Shown here piece after piece: positions 8,441-16,924 of a stretch of DNA of 64,000 bases. How positions within the stretch are numbered: the first letter of the stretch is position 1; each line of letters begins with the position of its first letter. The position numbers and the translations under genes are program-made. The stretch is taken from the NCBI GenBank assembly GCA_016714765.1, contig JADKCF010000002.1:186001-250000 (forward strand), given 5' to 3'. Origin of the DNA: Saprospiraceae bacterium (lineage in GTDB: Bacteria; Bacteroidota; Bacteroidia; Chitinophagales; Saprospiraceae). A model generated the notes under the pieces. It saw nothing but the letters and a program-made list of their open reading frames with translations. It was not told where the DNA came from and did not search any database.

Positions 8441-10606
8441 ATGAAGCAATTAATGTTCATTTTATTTTCATTTTTGTTGTTAACTGATGTGAGCGGCCAA
8501 ATCCTCACACCTGTCAAATGGAAATTCGAAATAGAAAAAGTTACAGACACTGAGTTCAAGTTGAAATATATCGCTAATGTCGATAAAGGTTGGACTGTAT
8601 ATTCACAATACACATCAGATGATGGTCCTGTCCCTACCTCTGTCAATTATGACGCTATGGAAGGTATTCAGCTTATAGGCAAAGCTACAGAGTCCGGTAG
8701 TAAAAAGGAAGGTATGGACGCTTATTTTGGTGTCAATGTAATCAAATTTCTTGCGGACAAACCATTTATCATAGAACAAAGAATCAAAGTAAAGGATGCC
8801 TCCAAGCCTATCATAGGCTATGTCAACTTTATGGCTTGTGATCATGAAAAATGTCTTCCCCCTTCAGATGCTGAATTCAGCTTTAAGATACCACAGGATG
8901 GAGTTTCTAACGTAAAAACTGGCACTACCCCGACACCTACGGCAGCAGCAACTGCGCAAACAGAAATGCCAAAAGATGCTGAATCGCTACCAGGTTCTAG
9001 TACTGCTCCTGCAGTGTCTGCAGATACTACCAAAGCGGAGTTATCCGCTTCTTCTGGTGATTTTGTAGTAGGTGCCATCATAAACGGGGACAGAATAGAT
9101 CAGAAAATTCCGTCATTGGTGTCAAGTTATGAAAAACCACTCAGTAATTGTGGTGGATCTGATCCCCAAAAGGAAGGCTTGTTGTGGACTTTCATCTTTG
9201 GGTTATTAGGAGGTTTTATTGCCTTGTTGACACCATGTGTATTTCCAATGTTACCTATCACGGTGAGTTTTTTTACCAAAGATACTAAAAGAAAGGGTTG
9301 GGTTAATGGTTTGATCTATGGAGTGTCTATCATTGTAATATATGTATTGATAGGATTGCTCATTACTATTTTCGTAGGTCCAGAAGCCCTAAACAGGTTA
9401 TCGACCAACTGGATAGCCAACACTTTGTTTTTTCTTATATTTATAGCCTTTGCCTTTTCGTTTTTTGGATATTATGAGATCACTCTTCCCAGTAGCTGGA
9501 GTACAAAAAGTGACCGTATGGCAGATAAAGGAGGTCTAATTGGTATCTTTTTTATGGCATTTACGCTGGCATTGGTATCATTTTCATGCACCGGCCCAAT
9601 CATAGGAACTGCTATCGTACAAGCAGCCACCAAGGGTGAATATCTTGGTCCATTTTTAGTCATGCTGGGTTTTTCTACCGGCCTGGCTTTGCCATTCGGA
9701 CTTTTTGCGGCATTTCCTGCCTGGCTCAATACATTACCTAAATCTGGTAGTTGGATGAACTCTGTTAAAGTCGTACTTGGTTTTCTCGAGTTGGCATTGG
9801 CATTTAAGTTTTTGTCCGTTGCAGATATGACCAATGGATGGGGCGTCCTTAAGTACGAATTATTTATGGGTATCTGGATAGCGGTTTTTATTGGGATGGC
9901 ATTGTACATTTTTGGTTTTATTAAATTTCCACATGATAGCCCTATCAAAAAATTGTCCGCAACACGAATGACAATTGGTGCATTGGTTGTGGCCTTGGTT
10001 TTATATCTGATTTCCGGTTTTAGAGTCAATGAAAAAACCGGGGATTATAATGCTCTTTCACTCATGAGCGGATTGGCCCCACCTGCTCATTACAGTTTTT
10101 TTATCAAACCACAGGAAGTAGATGCTGCCATCAAAGCCAAATACCCTTCATTTTCCAAATGTGCCAACAATATCAATTGCTTTAAGGATTATTATGAAGG
10201 TATGGCATATGCCAAAGAAGTTAACAAGCCTGCTATGATTGACTTTACAGGTCATGGTTGTGTCAATTGCCGCAAAACAGAAGAGCATATTTGGGTAGAT
10301 GACAGGATACGAAAGATTCTCAATGATTCTCTTGTTTTGATTTCATTGTATGTGGATGATGACAAAAAACTCTCGGAGGTGTATATTTCCCAGCAAAGCA
10401 ATAAAACAGTAAGCAACGTTGGCAATAAATCGGCGGATTTCCAGATTCTCAATTTTCAACAAAATTCACAGCCATTATATGTAATGACGACCAACAATCA
10501 GCAGGTAATCAGTAAGCCCAGACCTTTTGTAGAGGGCGTAGAGGGATACCTGCAGTTTTTGACTTGCAGCCTTACAGAAAATGGGAAATATTCAAGTCTA
10601 AAGTAG
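8441..10606 (+). CDS. dsbD: Thiol:disulfide interchange protein DsbD
   Basis: A 721-residue protein with the full DsbD layout. A signal peptide (1-20) is followed by a periplasmic N-domain (to about 150) with its Cys pair in ACDHEKCLPP, a Ser/Thr/Ala-rich linker (155-205), then an eight-helix membrane core (about 245-535) with one redox Cys in LLTPCVFPMLP and the other in SFSCTGPIIG. A C-terminal thioredoxin domain has CVNC at C607 and C610. It moves electrons from cytoplasmic thioredoxin to periplasmic substrates such as cytochrome c maturation proteins and isomerases. A strong terminator follows. Confidence 0.94.
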   Translation: MKQLMFILFSFLLLTDVSGQILTPVKWKFEIEKVTDTEFKLKYIANVDKGWTVYSQYTSDDGPVPTSVNYDAMEGIQLIGKATESGSKKEGMDAYFGVNVIKFLADKPFIIEQRIKVKDASKPIIGYVNFMACDHEKCLPPSDAEFSFKIPQDGVSNVKTGTTPTPTAAATAQTEMPKDAESLPGSSTAPAVSADTTKAELSASSGDFVVGAIINGDRIDQKIPSLVSSYEKPLSNCGGSDPQKEGLLWTFIFGLLGGFIALLTPCVFPMLPITVSFFTKDTKRKGWVNGLIYGVSIIVIYVLIGLLITIFVGPEALNRLSTNWIANTLFFLIFIAFAFSFFGYYEITLPSSWSTKSDRMADKGGLIGIFFMAFTLALVSFSCTGPIIGTAIVQAATKGEYLGPFLVMLGFSTGLALPFGLFAAFPAWLNTLPKSGSWMNSVKVVLGFLELALAFKFLSVADMTNGWGVLKYELFMGIWIAVFIGMALYIFGFIKFPHDSPIKKLSATRMTIGALVVALVLYLISGFRVNEKTGDYNALSLMSGLAPPAHYSFFIKPQEVDAAIKAKYPSFSKCANNINCFKDYYEGMAYAKEVNKPAMIDFTGHGCVNCRKTEEHIWVDDRIRKILNDSLVLISLYVDDDKKLSEVYISQQSNKTVSNVGNKSADFQILNFQQNSQPLYVMTTNNQQVISKPRPFVEGVEGYLQFLTCSLTENGKYSSLK

Positions 10607-10630
10607 ATATTTTACATACTATAAATTAAA

Positions 10631-10673
10631 AAAAGGGCAAAGAAGATAATTTTTTGCCCTTATTCTTTTTTTA
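10631..10673 (+). terminator. Rho-independent terminator after dsbD
   Basis: An AAGGGCAAA / TTTGCCCTT stem with an A/T-rich loop is followed by a T-rich run, 25 bp after the dsbD stop. Confidence 0.8.
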
Positions 10674-10765
10674 TACTTTACTGAGTGCCATCTTTGCAAC
10701 CAGCACAGATATTTGTGCCTTTGCAAAATGCGGTTAGTACCAAGCCGCTTAGAAAATAAAAGCGT

Positions 10766-11212
10766 ATGAAATATTTATATTTACTGCTGTCATGTATACT
10801 TATGTTTTCATCGTGTGGGGACGATACACTGAGTATAGAAGAACAACTGAAAGTAGACACAGGATTGATAGAAGATTATCTCAAATCCAAGAATCTAACG
10901 GCACAGAAAACTAGCGACGGTATTTATTACATCATTCAGACAGAAGGTAGTGTAGAAAAACCAAAGATTACCACAGAGGTGACAGTAACCTACAAAGGTT
11001 ATTTTCTGGACGGTACCGTTTTCGATTCTGCTACCAAAGCAAAATTCCGTTTATATGACGTCATTCAAGGCTGGCAGATTGGTATTCCTAAGTTTGGTCG
11101 AGGGGGTAAAGGTACACTGCTTATTCCTTCCAAATATGGCTATGGCTCTAGAGAGATCAATGGCAGGTCTTTTGCTGTGCTGGCATTTGATATAGAAGTG
11201 GTAGATTTTTGA
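10766..11212 (+). CDS. FKBP-type peptidyl-prolyl isomerase lipoprotein (first of pair)
   Basis: This 148-residue protein has a lipoprotein signal peptide (MKYLYLLLSCILMFSSC; Cys 17 would be lipidated). After a short helical spacer comes one FKBP domain (about 60-148) with VTYKGYFLDGTVFDS, a Q-G-W-Q helix, the GKGTLLIPSKYGYG active-site segment and a final FDIEVVDF strand. It probably speeds proline isomerisation during folding of exported proteins at the inner face of the outer membrane. Its stop overlaps the region just before the next FKBP gene, so the two form an operon of paralogues. Confidence 0.9.
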   Translation: MKYLYLLLSCILMFSSCGDDTLSIEEQLKVDTGLIEDYLKSKNLTAQKTSDGIYYIIQTEGSVEKPKITTEVTVTYKGYFLDGTVFDSATKAKFRLYDVIQGWQIGIPKFGRGGKGTLLIPSKYGYGSREINGRSFAVLAFDIEVVDF

Positions 11213-11217
11213 CCAAT

Positions 11218-11655
11218 ATGAAATCCGCTCGTTATATTGTATTTGGCATGTTATTGCTTCTTTTGGCATGTGCTCCGGATATTGATGTGGAGAGAAACGA
11301 AATATTGCAATATCTGAAATCGAAAAATATGAAAGCGATAGATACCTTGGGTGTTTTTGTGGTGATAGACGATGAAGGAAGCGAACTAAAGCCAAAAGAA
11401 AAAAGCACTATCACATTATCCTTTGAGGCAAGATATCTCGATGATGAAGTGTTTGACAAGTCTCCTGTAAACCAGGATGTAAAAATAAATATTTCCACAG
11501 CGCTAGCAGGGCTTAAAAGCGGGCTTACTTTCTTCGGGAAAAATGGAAAAGGTACTATCATTATACCTTCATCTCTGGGTTATGGCAACACCCCCCCCTT
11601 TGGTGTCCGCAAAGATGCCATTCTTGTCTATCAGGTCCATGTGATAGATTTTTGA
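11218..11655 (+). CDS. FKBP-type peptidyl-prolyl isomerase lipoprotein (second of pair)
   Basis: About 145 residues with a lipoprotein signal (MKSARYIVFGMLLLLLAC) and one FKBP domain ending in GKGTIIIPSSLGYGNTPP and VYQVHVIDF. The ATG at 11218 is 5 bp after the stop of the previous FKBP gene; a TTG at 11209 is in frame but would overlap that gene. Compared with its neighbour, the early strand reads TLSFEARYLDDEVFDKS, without the usual Y-x-G, so prolyl isomerase activity may be weaker. Its likely role is periplasmic folding of exported proteins. Confidence 0.87.
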   Translation: MKSARYIVFGMLLLLLACAPDIDVERNEILQYLKSKNMKAIDTLGVFVVIDDEGSELKPKEKSTITLSFEARYLDDEVFDKSPVNQDVKINISTALAGLKSGLTFFGKNGKGTIIIPSSLGYGNTPPFGVRKDAILVYQVHVIDF

Positions 11656-11869
11656 TCCACGTATAAATATAATATCAGGTAAGCATCATACCTATATTTG
11701 AGTGGAGGACAAGTATCAGACATCCCAAATAAAATTAGAGACAACCTTATGTTCTGATAACAACCCCCATTTGGCCAATTTATAATGATGTGCGGGCTAT
11801 ATAAGATAATCTTATAGTAGTATCAATTTATTTTGTTTAACTTTATTTGATTATTAGTTAAACAAAACA

Positions 11870-11877
11870 TATCTTTG
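11870..11877 (+). promoter_or_regulatory. Promoter of first ECF twin
   Basis: TATCTTTG (TAnnTTTG) lies 22 bp before the start at 11900. A TTG at 11847-11849 lies 20 bp upstream, the spacing expected for the -33 element. Confidence 0.65.
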
Positions 11878-11899
11878 TAGTATCAAAAACATCACAATC

Positions 11900-12436
11900 A
11901 TGTCATCGGTAGAGTTTAATAAAAATTTAGATTTTCTTACAGAATCTTTGAATGCTTTTGCATACAGTCTTACTAAAAACACTGAAGACGCAAAGGATTT
12001 GTATCAGGAAACAGCATTCAGAGCCATCAATAATAAAGAAAAATTCCGCCCGGAAACCAACTTCAAGGCATGGACTTTTACTATTATGAAAAATATTTTT
12101 ATTAATAATTACAGGAAGAAAGTGAAATCAAACACGATGCTTGATTCAACGGATAATTCATTCTTTCTGGACAGTGGTCCTAATAATGTCACTAATGATG
12201 GTAACAGAAATATCCTCATGAAAGAATTGCAGCACATGATAGACAATTTGGAAGAGAATATCAGGGTGCCGTTTATCATGCACCATGAAGGATATAAATA
12301 CCATGAAATAGCAGAATTATTTAATCTTCCTCTCGGAACAGTGAAAAGCAGGATATTTTTTGCCAGAAAAGCGCTCAAGGATATGATCTTTAAGAATTAT
12401 GGTGACTATAGTATGGTTCACTCTATGATAGCCTGA
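11900..12436 (+). CDS. ECF RNA polymerase sigma factor (twin 1)
   Basis: A 178-residue sigma-70 family protein of the extracytoplasmic type. Region 2 spans about residues 10-75 (AYSLTKNTEDAKDLYQETAFRA, then FKAWTFTIMKNIFINNYRKK for -10 recognition). Region 4, with its helix-turn-helix, spans about 115-165 (HEGYKYHEIAELFNLPLGTVKSRIFFARK). It would direct RNA polymerase to a small regulon. No anti-sigma gene is adjacent. The next gene is a close paralogue of the same length with the same promoter layout, so this is a recent tandem duplication. Confidence 0.93.
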   Translation: MSSVEFNKNLDFLTESLNAFAYSLTKNTEDAKDLYQETAFRAINNKEKFRPETNFKAWTFTIMKNIFINNYRKKVKSNTMLDSTDNSFFLDSGPNNVTNDGNRNILMKELQHMIDNLEENIRVPFIMHHEGYKYHEIAELFNLPLGTVKSRIFFARKALKDMIFKNYGDYSMVHSMIA

Positions 12437-12605
12437 AAAATTTTGCGGAATTTGCTCCTATTTTTCCGTTATTATTAACATTTTAAAACAATTTTGTTTC
12501 TTCCATTTCATTGGTAATTAACCAGTTTTGTCAAATTGTTTATAATTTAGTATTTTCTTAACATTATTCCATTGTTTATTTCTTGATTATTGTTTAAGAT
12601 AATTG

Positions 12606-12613
12606 TACATTTG
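12606..12613 (+). promoter_or_regulatory. Promoter of second ECF twin
   Basis: TACATTTG matches TAnnTTTG, 20 bp before the start at 12634. A TTG at 12583-12585 sits 20 bp upstream, the same layout as before the first twin. Confidence 0.65.
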
Positions 12614-12633
12614 TTGCAACAAAAAAAACAATC

Positions 12634-13170
12634 ATGTCAACACTGGAGTTTGATAAAAAATTTGAAATCCTGACAGATTCTCTAAACGCATTTGCTTACA
12701 ACCTTACAAAAAATACTGAAGATGCCAGAGACCTATATCAGGAAACTGCCATCAGAGCTATAACTAACAGAGATAAATTCAGACCCGACACCAATTTTAA
12801 AGCATGGACTTTTACGATAATGAAAAATATTTTCATCAACAACTATCGTAAAAAAGCCAAATCAAACACTATCATCGACTCAACAGACAACCTTTATTTT
12901 ATAAATTCAGGTAGTTCTGCTATAGAGAATGATGCCCACAGAAATATCCTGATGGATGAGCTGAATGCTATGATCAACTCTTTGGAGGACAGCATCAGAA
13001 TACCTTTTGTCATGCATTATGAGGGTTATAAATATCAGGAGATAGCTGATGAATTTAAACTACCACTGGGTACAGTAAAAAGTAGAATCTTCTTCGCCAG
13101 AAAGGCCCTCAAGGAAATGATCAAAGATAGTTACGGTGATTATTCGATGGTAAGGTCACTCTCAGCATAA
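12634..13170 (+). CDS. ECF RNA polymerase sigma factor (twin 2)
   Basis: A 178-residue sigma factor, by eye about 70 percent identical to the preceding gene. Region 2 (FKAWTFTIMKNIFINNYRKK) is unchanged and region 4 is nearly so (LPLGTVKSRIFFARKALKEM). Most differences fall in the linker at about residues 85-115 and in the first 20 residues. The conserved DNA-contacting segments suggest the two recognise the same or overlapping promoters. Each gene has its own TTG-N20-TAnnTTTG promoter, and a strong terminator follows this one, so they are separate transcription units. No anti-sigma factor is nearby. Confidence 0.93.
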   Translation: MSTLEFDKKFEILTDSLNAFAYNLTKNTEDARDLYQETAIRAITNRDKFRPDTNFKAWTFTIMKNIFINNYRKKAKSNTIIDSTDNLYFINSGSSAIENDAHRNILMDELNAMINSLEDSIRIPFVMHYEGYKYQEIADEFKLPLGTVKSRIFFARKALKEMIKDSYGDYSMVRSLSA

Positions 13171-13184
13171 AATATCAAATATTC

Positions 13185-13218
13185 AAAGGCCGCAAATTTC
13201 TAGCGGCCTTTGTTTTTT
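13185..13218 (+). terminator. Rho-independent terminator after ECF twins
   Basis: A perfect 9-bp GC-rich stem (AAAGGCCGC / GCGGCCTTT) with a 9-nt loop is followed by TTTTTT. It lies between the second sigma gene and mutY. Confidence 0.9.
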
Positions 13219-13238
13219 ATTCCCAAACCATAACTCAC

Positions 13239-14312
13239 ATGATGAATATTGACACATTCGCCGGATTACTTTTGTCCTGGTGGAGTGAAAACAAAAGGCA
13301 ACTACCATGGAAGAATAGCCACGACCCATACATCATCTGGATTTCTGAAATCATATTACAACAAACAAGGGTAAAACAGGGTACGCCTTATTTTTTAAAG
13401 TTTGTACACACATTTCCTGATATTCAGACATTGGCAGATGCCTCTGAAGATGATGTGATGAAAGCATGGGAGGGATTGGGATATTATTCCCGAGCCAGAA
13501 ATTTGCAACAAACGGCCAAAGTCCTGGCTTCTAACCACGGAGGAAAATTTCCTGACACCTATGAGGAAATCATCCAATTGAAGGGAATCGGACCATACAC
13601 CGCTGCGGCCATAGCTTCCTTTGCTTTCGGACTTTCTTACCCGGTGGTGGATGGTAATGTTGTCAGGGTGGTATCCAGGGTAAATGGGATACTCGAACCC
13701 GTAGACAATAAAGCCACATTGCAGTCAATATATGGATATGTAAACAAAGCCATACAAGGCCACGATCCCGCTTCTTTTAATCAAGCATTGATGGATTTTG
13801 GTTCGGCAGTTTGTGTACCGGCATCTCCTGCATGTATCCTTTGTCCAATGACTGATTATTGTATGGCTAATAAAGACCAGAAAACACAACTTATACCTTT
13901 CAAAGCTAAAAAAGTCAGTAGAAAAAACCGATACTATCACTATTTTTATCTGGATAGACCTGATCGTCAAATGATCATCACCCAAAGGACAGGTAGTGAC
14001 ATATGGAAAAAACTTTATGAGCTTCCTATGGTAGAAACCGAAGATGAAAGCGTCCCGGTAAGAGGTCTTATTACCCAGAAACTGGGATTTTGGTTTAGCC
14101 ATTTAAAGGACGATGATTACATTATGGAGGAAGTCTGCCGTTCCCGTCAGGTTTTGACACACCGCAATGTATATGGTTTTTTTTATAGAATTGTGATGAT
14201 AAATCCGGCAATAAAAATAAATAAAGGCCAATATTTGGTAGAACGGGAAAAAGTATCAAACTTTGCATTTCCAAAAATCATTTCTGACTACCTGAAATCT
14301 ATTGATTCATAA
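13239..14312 (+). CDS. mutY: A/G-specific adenine DNA glycosylase MutY
   Basis: This 357-residue base-excision repair enzyme removes adenine mispaired with 8-oxoguanine. It shows the catalytic Glu helix (SEIILQQTRV), a helix-hairpin-helix with LKGIGPYTAAAI, and the catalytic Asp in YPVVDGNVVRV. A 4Fe-4S cluster motif of four Cys spaced C-x6-C-x2-C-x5-C (CVPASPACILCPMTDYC) lies at about residues 190-210. A C-terminal NUDIX-like domain (about 225-355) reads 8-oxoG. Two adjacent ATGs (13239, 13242) could serve. It begins the mutY-ssb-gldE-gldD series that is typical of Bacteroidota. Confidence 0.96.
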   Translation: MMNIDTFAGLLLSWWSENKRQLPWKNSHDPYIIWISEIILQQTRVKQGTPYFLKFVHTFPDIQTLADASEDDVMKAWEGLGYYSRARNLQQTAKVLASNHGGKFPDTYEEIIQLKGIGPYTAAAIASFAFGLSYPVVDGNVVRVVSRVNGILEPVDNKATLQSIYGYVNKAIQGHDPASFNQALMDFGSAVCVPASPACILCPMTDYCMANKDQKTQLIPFKAKKVSRKNRYYHYFYLDRPDRQMIITQRTGSDIWKKLYELPMVETEDESVPVRGLITQKLGFWFSHLKDDDYIMEEVCRSRQVLTHRNVYGFFYRIVMINPAIKINKGQYLVEREKVSNFAFPKIISDYLKSIDS

Positions 14313-14360
14313 CGGGTTGTAAGTAAATTAGCGGCTAATTAATTGAATTTTTAAGCATAA

Positions 14361-14368
14361 TAAATTTG
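14361..14368 (+). promoter_or_regulatory. Candidate ssb promoter -7 element
   Basis: TAAATTTG lies only 4 bp before the ssb ATG at 14373. If it is used, transcription would start at or next to the start codon, giving a leaderless or near-leaderless message. Confidence 0.35.
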
Positions 14369-14372
14369 TAAT

Positions 14373-14819
14373 ATGGTTAATAAAGTAACTCTTATAGGAC
14401 ACCTGGGAAAAGACCCTGAAATAAGAACACTTGAAAATGGTACTAAGGTAGGTACTTTTTCATTGGCTACCAACGAAAGCTATAAAGACAAAAATGACAA
14501 TTGGCAGACCCTTACAGAATGGCATAATATCGTAGTATGGAGAGGACTGGCAGAAAGAGCAGAAAGAGAGCTGAAAAAAGGACAACTGGCATATATTGAA
14601 GGTAAGATAACGCACAGGAAATATCAGGACAAAGATGGAACTGACAGATCGACAACTGAAATAGTGGCCAATACGGTCAACTCACTGGAAAGAAAGGAAA
14701 ACAAACAGAATCTTTCTGCAGGACTTCCTACCTTAGAGGACGATCCTTTCAATAGAATTTCAGGTAGCGTTTCTACATCTACTCCTCCATCATCCGCTGA
14801 GGAAGATTTACCATTTTGA
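14373..14819 (+). CDS. ssb: Single-stranded DNA-binding protein
   Basis: A 148-residue SSB. The OB fold fills about residues 1-105 (MVNKVTLIGHLGKDPEIR, then TEWHNIVVWRGLAERA and IEGKITHRKYQDKDG). A flexible Pro/Ser/Thr linker and the acidic tip EEDLPF follow, the tail that recruits replication and repair partners. It works as a homotetramer on single-stranded DNA. It lies 60 bp after mutY and 12 bp before gldE. Confidence 0.96.
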   Translation: MVNKVTLIGHLGKDPEIRTLENGTKVGTFSLATNESYKDKNDNWQTLTEWHNIVVWRGLAERAERELKKGQLAYIEGKITHRKYQDKDGTDRSTTEIVANTVNSLERKENKQNLSAGLPTLEDDPFNRISGSVSTSTPPSSAEEDLPF

Positions 14820-14831
14820 TGATGCAGACAT

Positions 14832-16268
14832 TTGTTAATTAAAACAATTATTTTGGATTCTGAACCACCCAGTTTATACAATTTTGCCTTTCAGACAGCA
14901 ATTCATACTCCTGTAAACGAAGGATTTTTGTTTTCTGTCATACTTTTTATATTATTACTTATTTGCTCGGGATTGATTTCTGCATCTGAAGTAGCATACT
15001 TTTCATTGGGATTCAAGGATATCAAAGATCTGGAAGAAAGCAATACGGCATCAGCGTACAGGGCCATTCAACTGAAAGGTAAACCACGCAACTTATTAGC
15101 CACGATTCTCATTGCCAATAATTTTGTAAATATTGCTATTGTAATTGTTGCAGAAAGTATACTTAGAATTATACTTGGCGAAGAGAGGTTACTCATGATA
15201 GGTCAATGGATACATGATTTTGTTCTTTTCGAACTTGCTACTCCACAAACGATCGCCAGTGTATTTAATTTTTTAATTACTGTCGTGGGAGTCACCTTTG
15301 TACTGGTACTCTTTGGTGAAGCCATGCCTAAAATATATGCCACGCTCAATAAACTGAGAATCGTGCATCTTATGTCAGGACCTTTGACAGTGCTTATGTA
15401 CATATTTAGTCCGGTGAGTAAGGTGCTAGTAGGCTGGTCCACAGCTATGGAAAAATCACTGGGAACTTCTGGAAATTCTAATAATAGTACCAGTAAAGAA
15501 GATATAGATGCGGCAATAGACCTTACAGTGACAAGTGATTCTGAATCTTCTACTCAGGAGGCAGATATTCTGAAAGGGATTGTCAATTTCGGGGATACGT
15601 CTGCCAAGCAGATTATGAGGCCACGGATGGATATTGTTGCTCTTGATGAAGAAAATAATTTTAAAGAAGTCATGAAAATAGTCAGGGATTCAGGCTATTC
15701 GAGGCTTCCGGTATTCAGAGAAGAGCTCGACGCCATTATTGGGATTTTGTACGTCAAAGACTTACTGGCACATACTGAAGAACCAGAAACATTCCAATGG
15801 CAAAAACTCATCCGTAATGCCGTTTTATTTATTCCCGAATCCAAAAAAATAGACGAACTCTTACGAGAGTTTCAGTTTAAGAGGATGCACATGGCAGTGA
15901 TTGTAGATGAATATGGCGGTACAGCAGGTGTTGCTACCCTTGAGGATATCATGGAAGAAGTGGTGGGAGATATTAAAGACGAATTTGACCAGGAAGAAGA
16001 AGTAAATTATATCAAAATTTCAGATAATAATTATATTTTTGAAGGAAAGACCCTTTTAAATGATGTGTGCAGAATTATGGGTGAAAGCACTGGTTTTTTT
16101 GATGATGTACGCGGAGAAGCCGACTCCCTGGGTGGCCTCATACTCGAAATGACGGGTACCATTCCGACTTCCGAAAAAGAAATAAGTATAGAAAATGTCA
16201 CTTTAAAAGTCGTTTCAGTAACAAAAAGGAGGATAGAAAAAATAAGCCTCATACTCAATGATGTATAA
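14832..16268 (+). CDS. gldE: Gliding motility-associated protein GldE
   Basis: A 478-residue membrane protein of the CNNM/HlyC-CorC type. An N-terminal DUF21 membrane domain has about four helices (residues 30-200), with SASEVAYFSL at the start of the domain. A CBS-domain pair follows (about 245-370, with MRPRMDIVALDE and YGGTAGVATLEDIMEE), then a C-terminal transporter-associated domain. GldE is needed for gliding in flavobacteria and works with GldD. The assigned start is TTG 14832; an in-frame TTG at 14853 gives MDSEPPSLYN, closer to known GldE starts. It overlaps gldD by 11 bp. Confidence 0.9.
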   Translation: MLIKTIILDSEPPSLYNFAFQTAIHTPVNEGFLFSVILFILLLICSGLISASEVAYFSLGFKDIKDLEESNTASAYRAIQLKGKPRNLLATILIANNFVNIAIVIVAESILRIILGEERLLMIGQWIHDFVLFELATPQTIASVFNFLITVVGVTFVLVLFGEAMPKIYATLNKLRIVHLMSGPLTVLMYIFSPVSKVLVGWSTAMEKSLGTSGNSNNSTSKEDIDAAIDLTVTSDSESSTQEADILKGIVNFGDTSAKQIMRPRMDIVALDEENNFKEVMKIVRDSGYSRLPVFREELDAIIGILYVKDLLAHTEEPETFQWQKLIRNAVLFIPESKKIDELLREFQFKRMHMAVIVDEYGGTAGVATLEDIMEEVVGDIKDEFDQEEEVNYIKISDNNYIFEGKTLLNDVCRIMGESTGFFDDVRGEADSLGGLILEMTGTIPTSEKEISIENVTLKVVSVTKRRIEKISLILNDV

Positions 16269-16860
16269 TTTAACTCGTCTTATAATTTTACTTTTGACAG
16301 TCATGATGATAAGTTCTTGCGGAGAAGAACCTGTCAGGATACCGAAATCACGAATGTTTCCAAGAGTATTTTATCCTGCAAGAGATTATGTCAACTTCGA
16401 TACTTCATTATGCAACTTTCAGTTTCGTCTTCCGAATTATGCTAAAATAATTCAGGACACTTTCGTTTTTGAGGGAAAACCGGTACACCCATGCTGGTTT
16501 GATATATCGGTAAAAGAACTGAATGCAAGCCTGTATTGCAGTTATTATCCAGTGAGTAAAAGTAAAAATTTATCTTCATTGATCAATGATGCATTTACCA
16601 TAGCCGGCAAGCACAATATAAAAGCAAACTATCGAAAAGAAACTGTTATCAATAACAAGTATGGAGTAAAAGGTATAAAATTTGAAATAGAAGGACCCGT
16701 AGCCAGCCCACTTCAGTTTTATCTCACTGATGACAAAAATCACTTCTTCAGAGCGTCTCTGTACTTCAACAGTAAAGTCAACCCTGACTCCACTGCACCA
16801 ATTTTGAATTTTTTGAAATCTGATATTGATTCACTAATAGCTACATTCAAGTGGAAATAG
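16258..16860 (+). CDS. gldD: Gliding motility lipoprotein GldD
   Basis: A 200-residue lipoprotein. The signal MMYNLTRLIILLLTVMMISSC puts the lipidated Cys at residue 21. The mature protein has GldD features: an early PRVFYPARDYVNF, CNFQFRLPNYAKI, HPCWFDISVKELNASLYCSYYPV and a late FKSDIDSL-like helix. GldD is a periplasmic lipoprotein required for gliding and type IX secretion in Flavobacterium. The start overlaps the end of gldE, so the two are translationally coupled. Confidence 0.9.
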   Translation: MMYNLTRLIILLLTVMMISSCGEEPVRIPKSRMFPRVFYPARDYVNFDTSLCNFQFRLPNYAKIIQDTFVFEGKPVHPCWFDISVKELNASLYCSYYPVSKSKNLSSLINDAFTIAGKHNIKANYRKETVINNKYGVKGIKFEIEGPVASPLQFYLTDDKNHFFRASLYFNSKVNPDSTAPILNFLKSDIDSLIATFKWK

Positions 16861-16900
16861 AATTTTTTTTACAAAAAGATAAATTTTTAGTAAAAAATTT

Positions 16901-16908
16901 TACATTTG
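16901..16908 (+). promoter_or_regulatory. Candidate promoter -7 element
   Basis: TACATTTG (TAnnTTTG) ends 16 bp before the GTG start at 16925. It suggests that the next gene is transcribed apart from gldED. Confidence 0.45.
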
Positions 16909-16924
16909 GGTTAAATTTTTAAAT

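Noticed and set aside
9472..10029. 185-codon frame opposite dsbD
   Set aside because: A shadow of the DsbD membrane core. Codon pattern and domain content belong to the plus strand.
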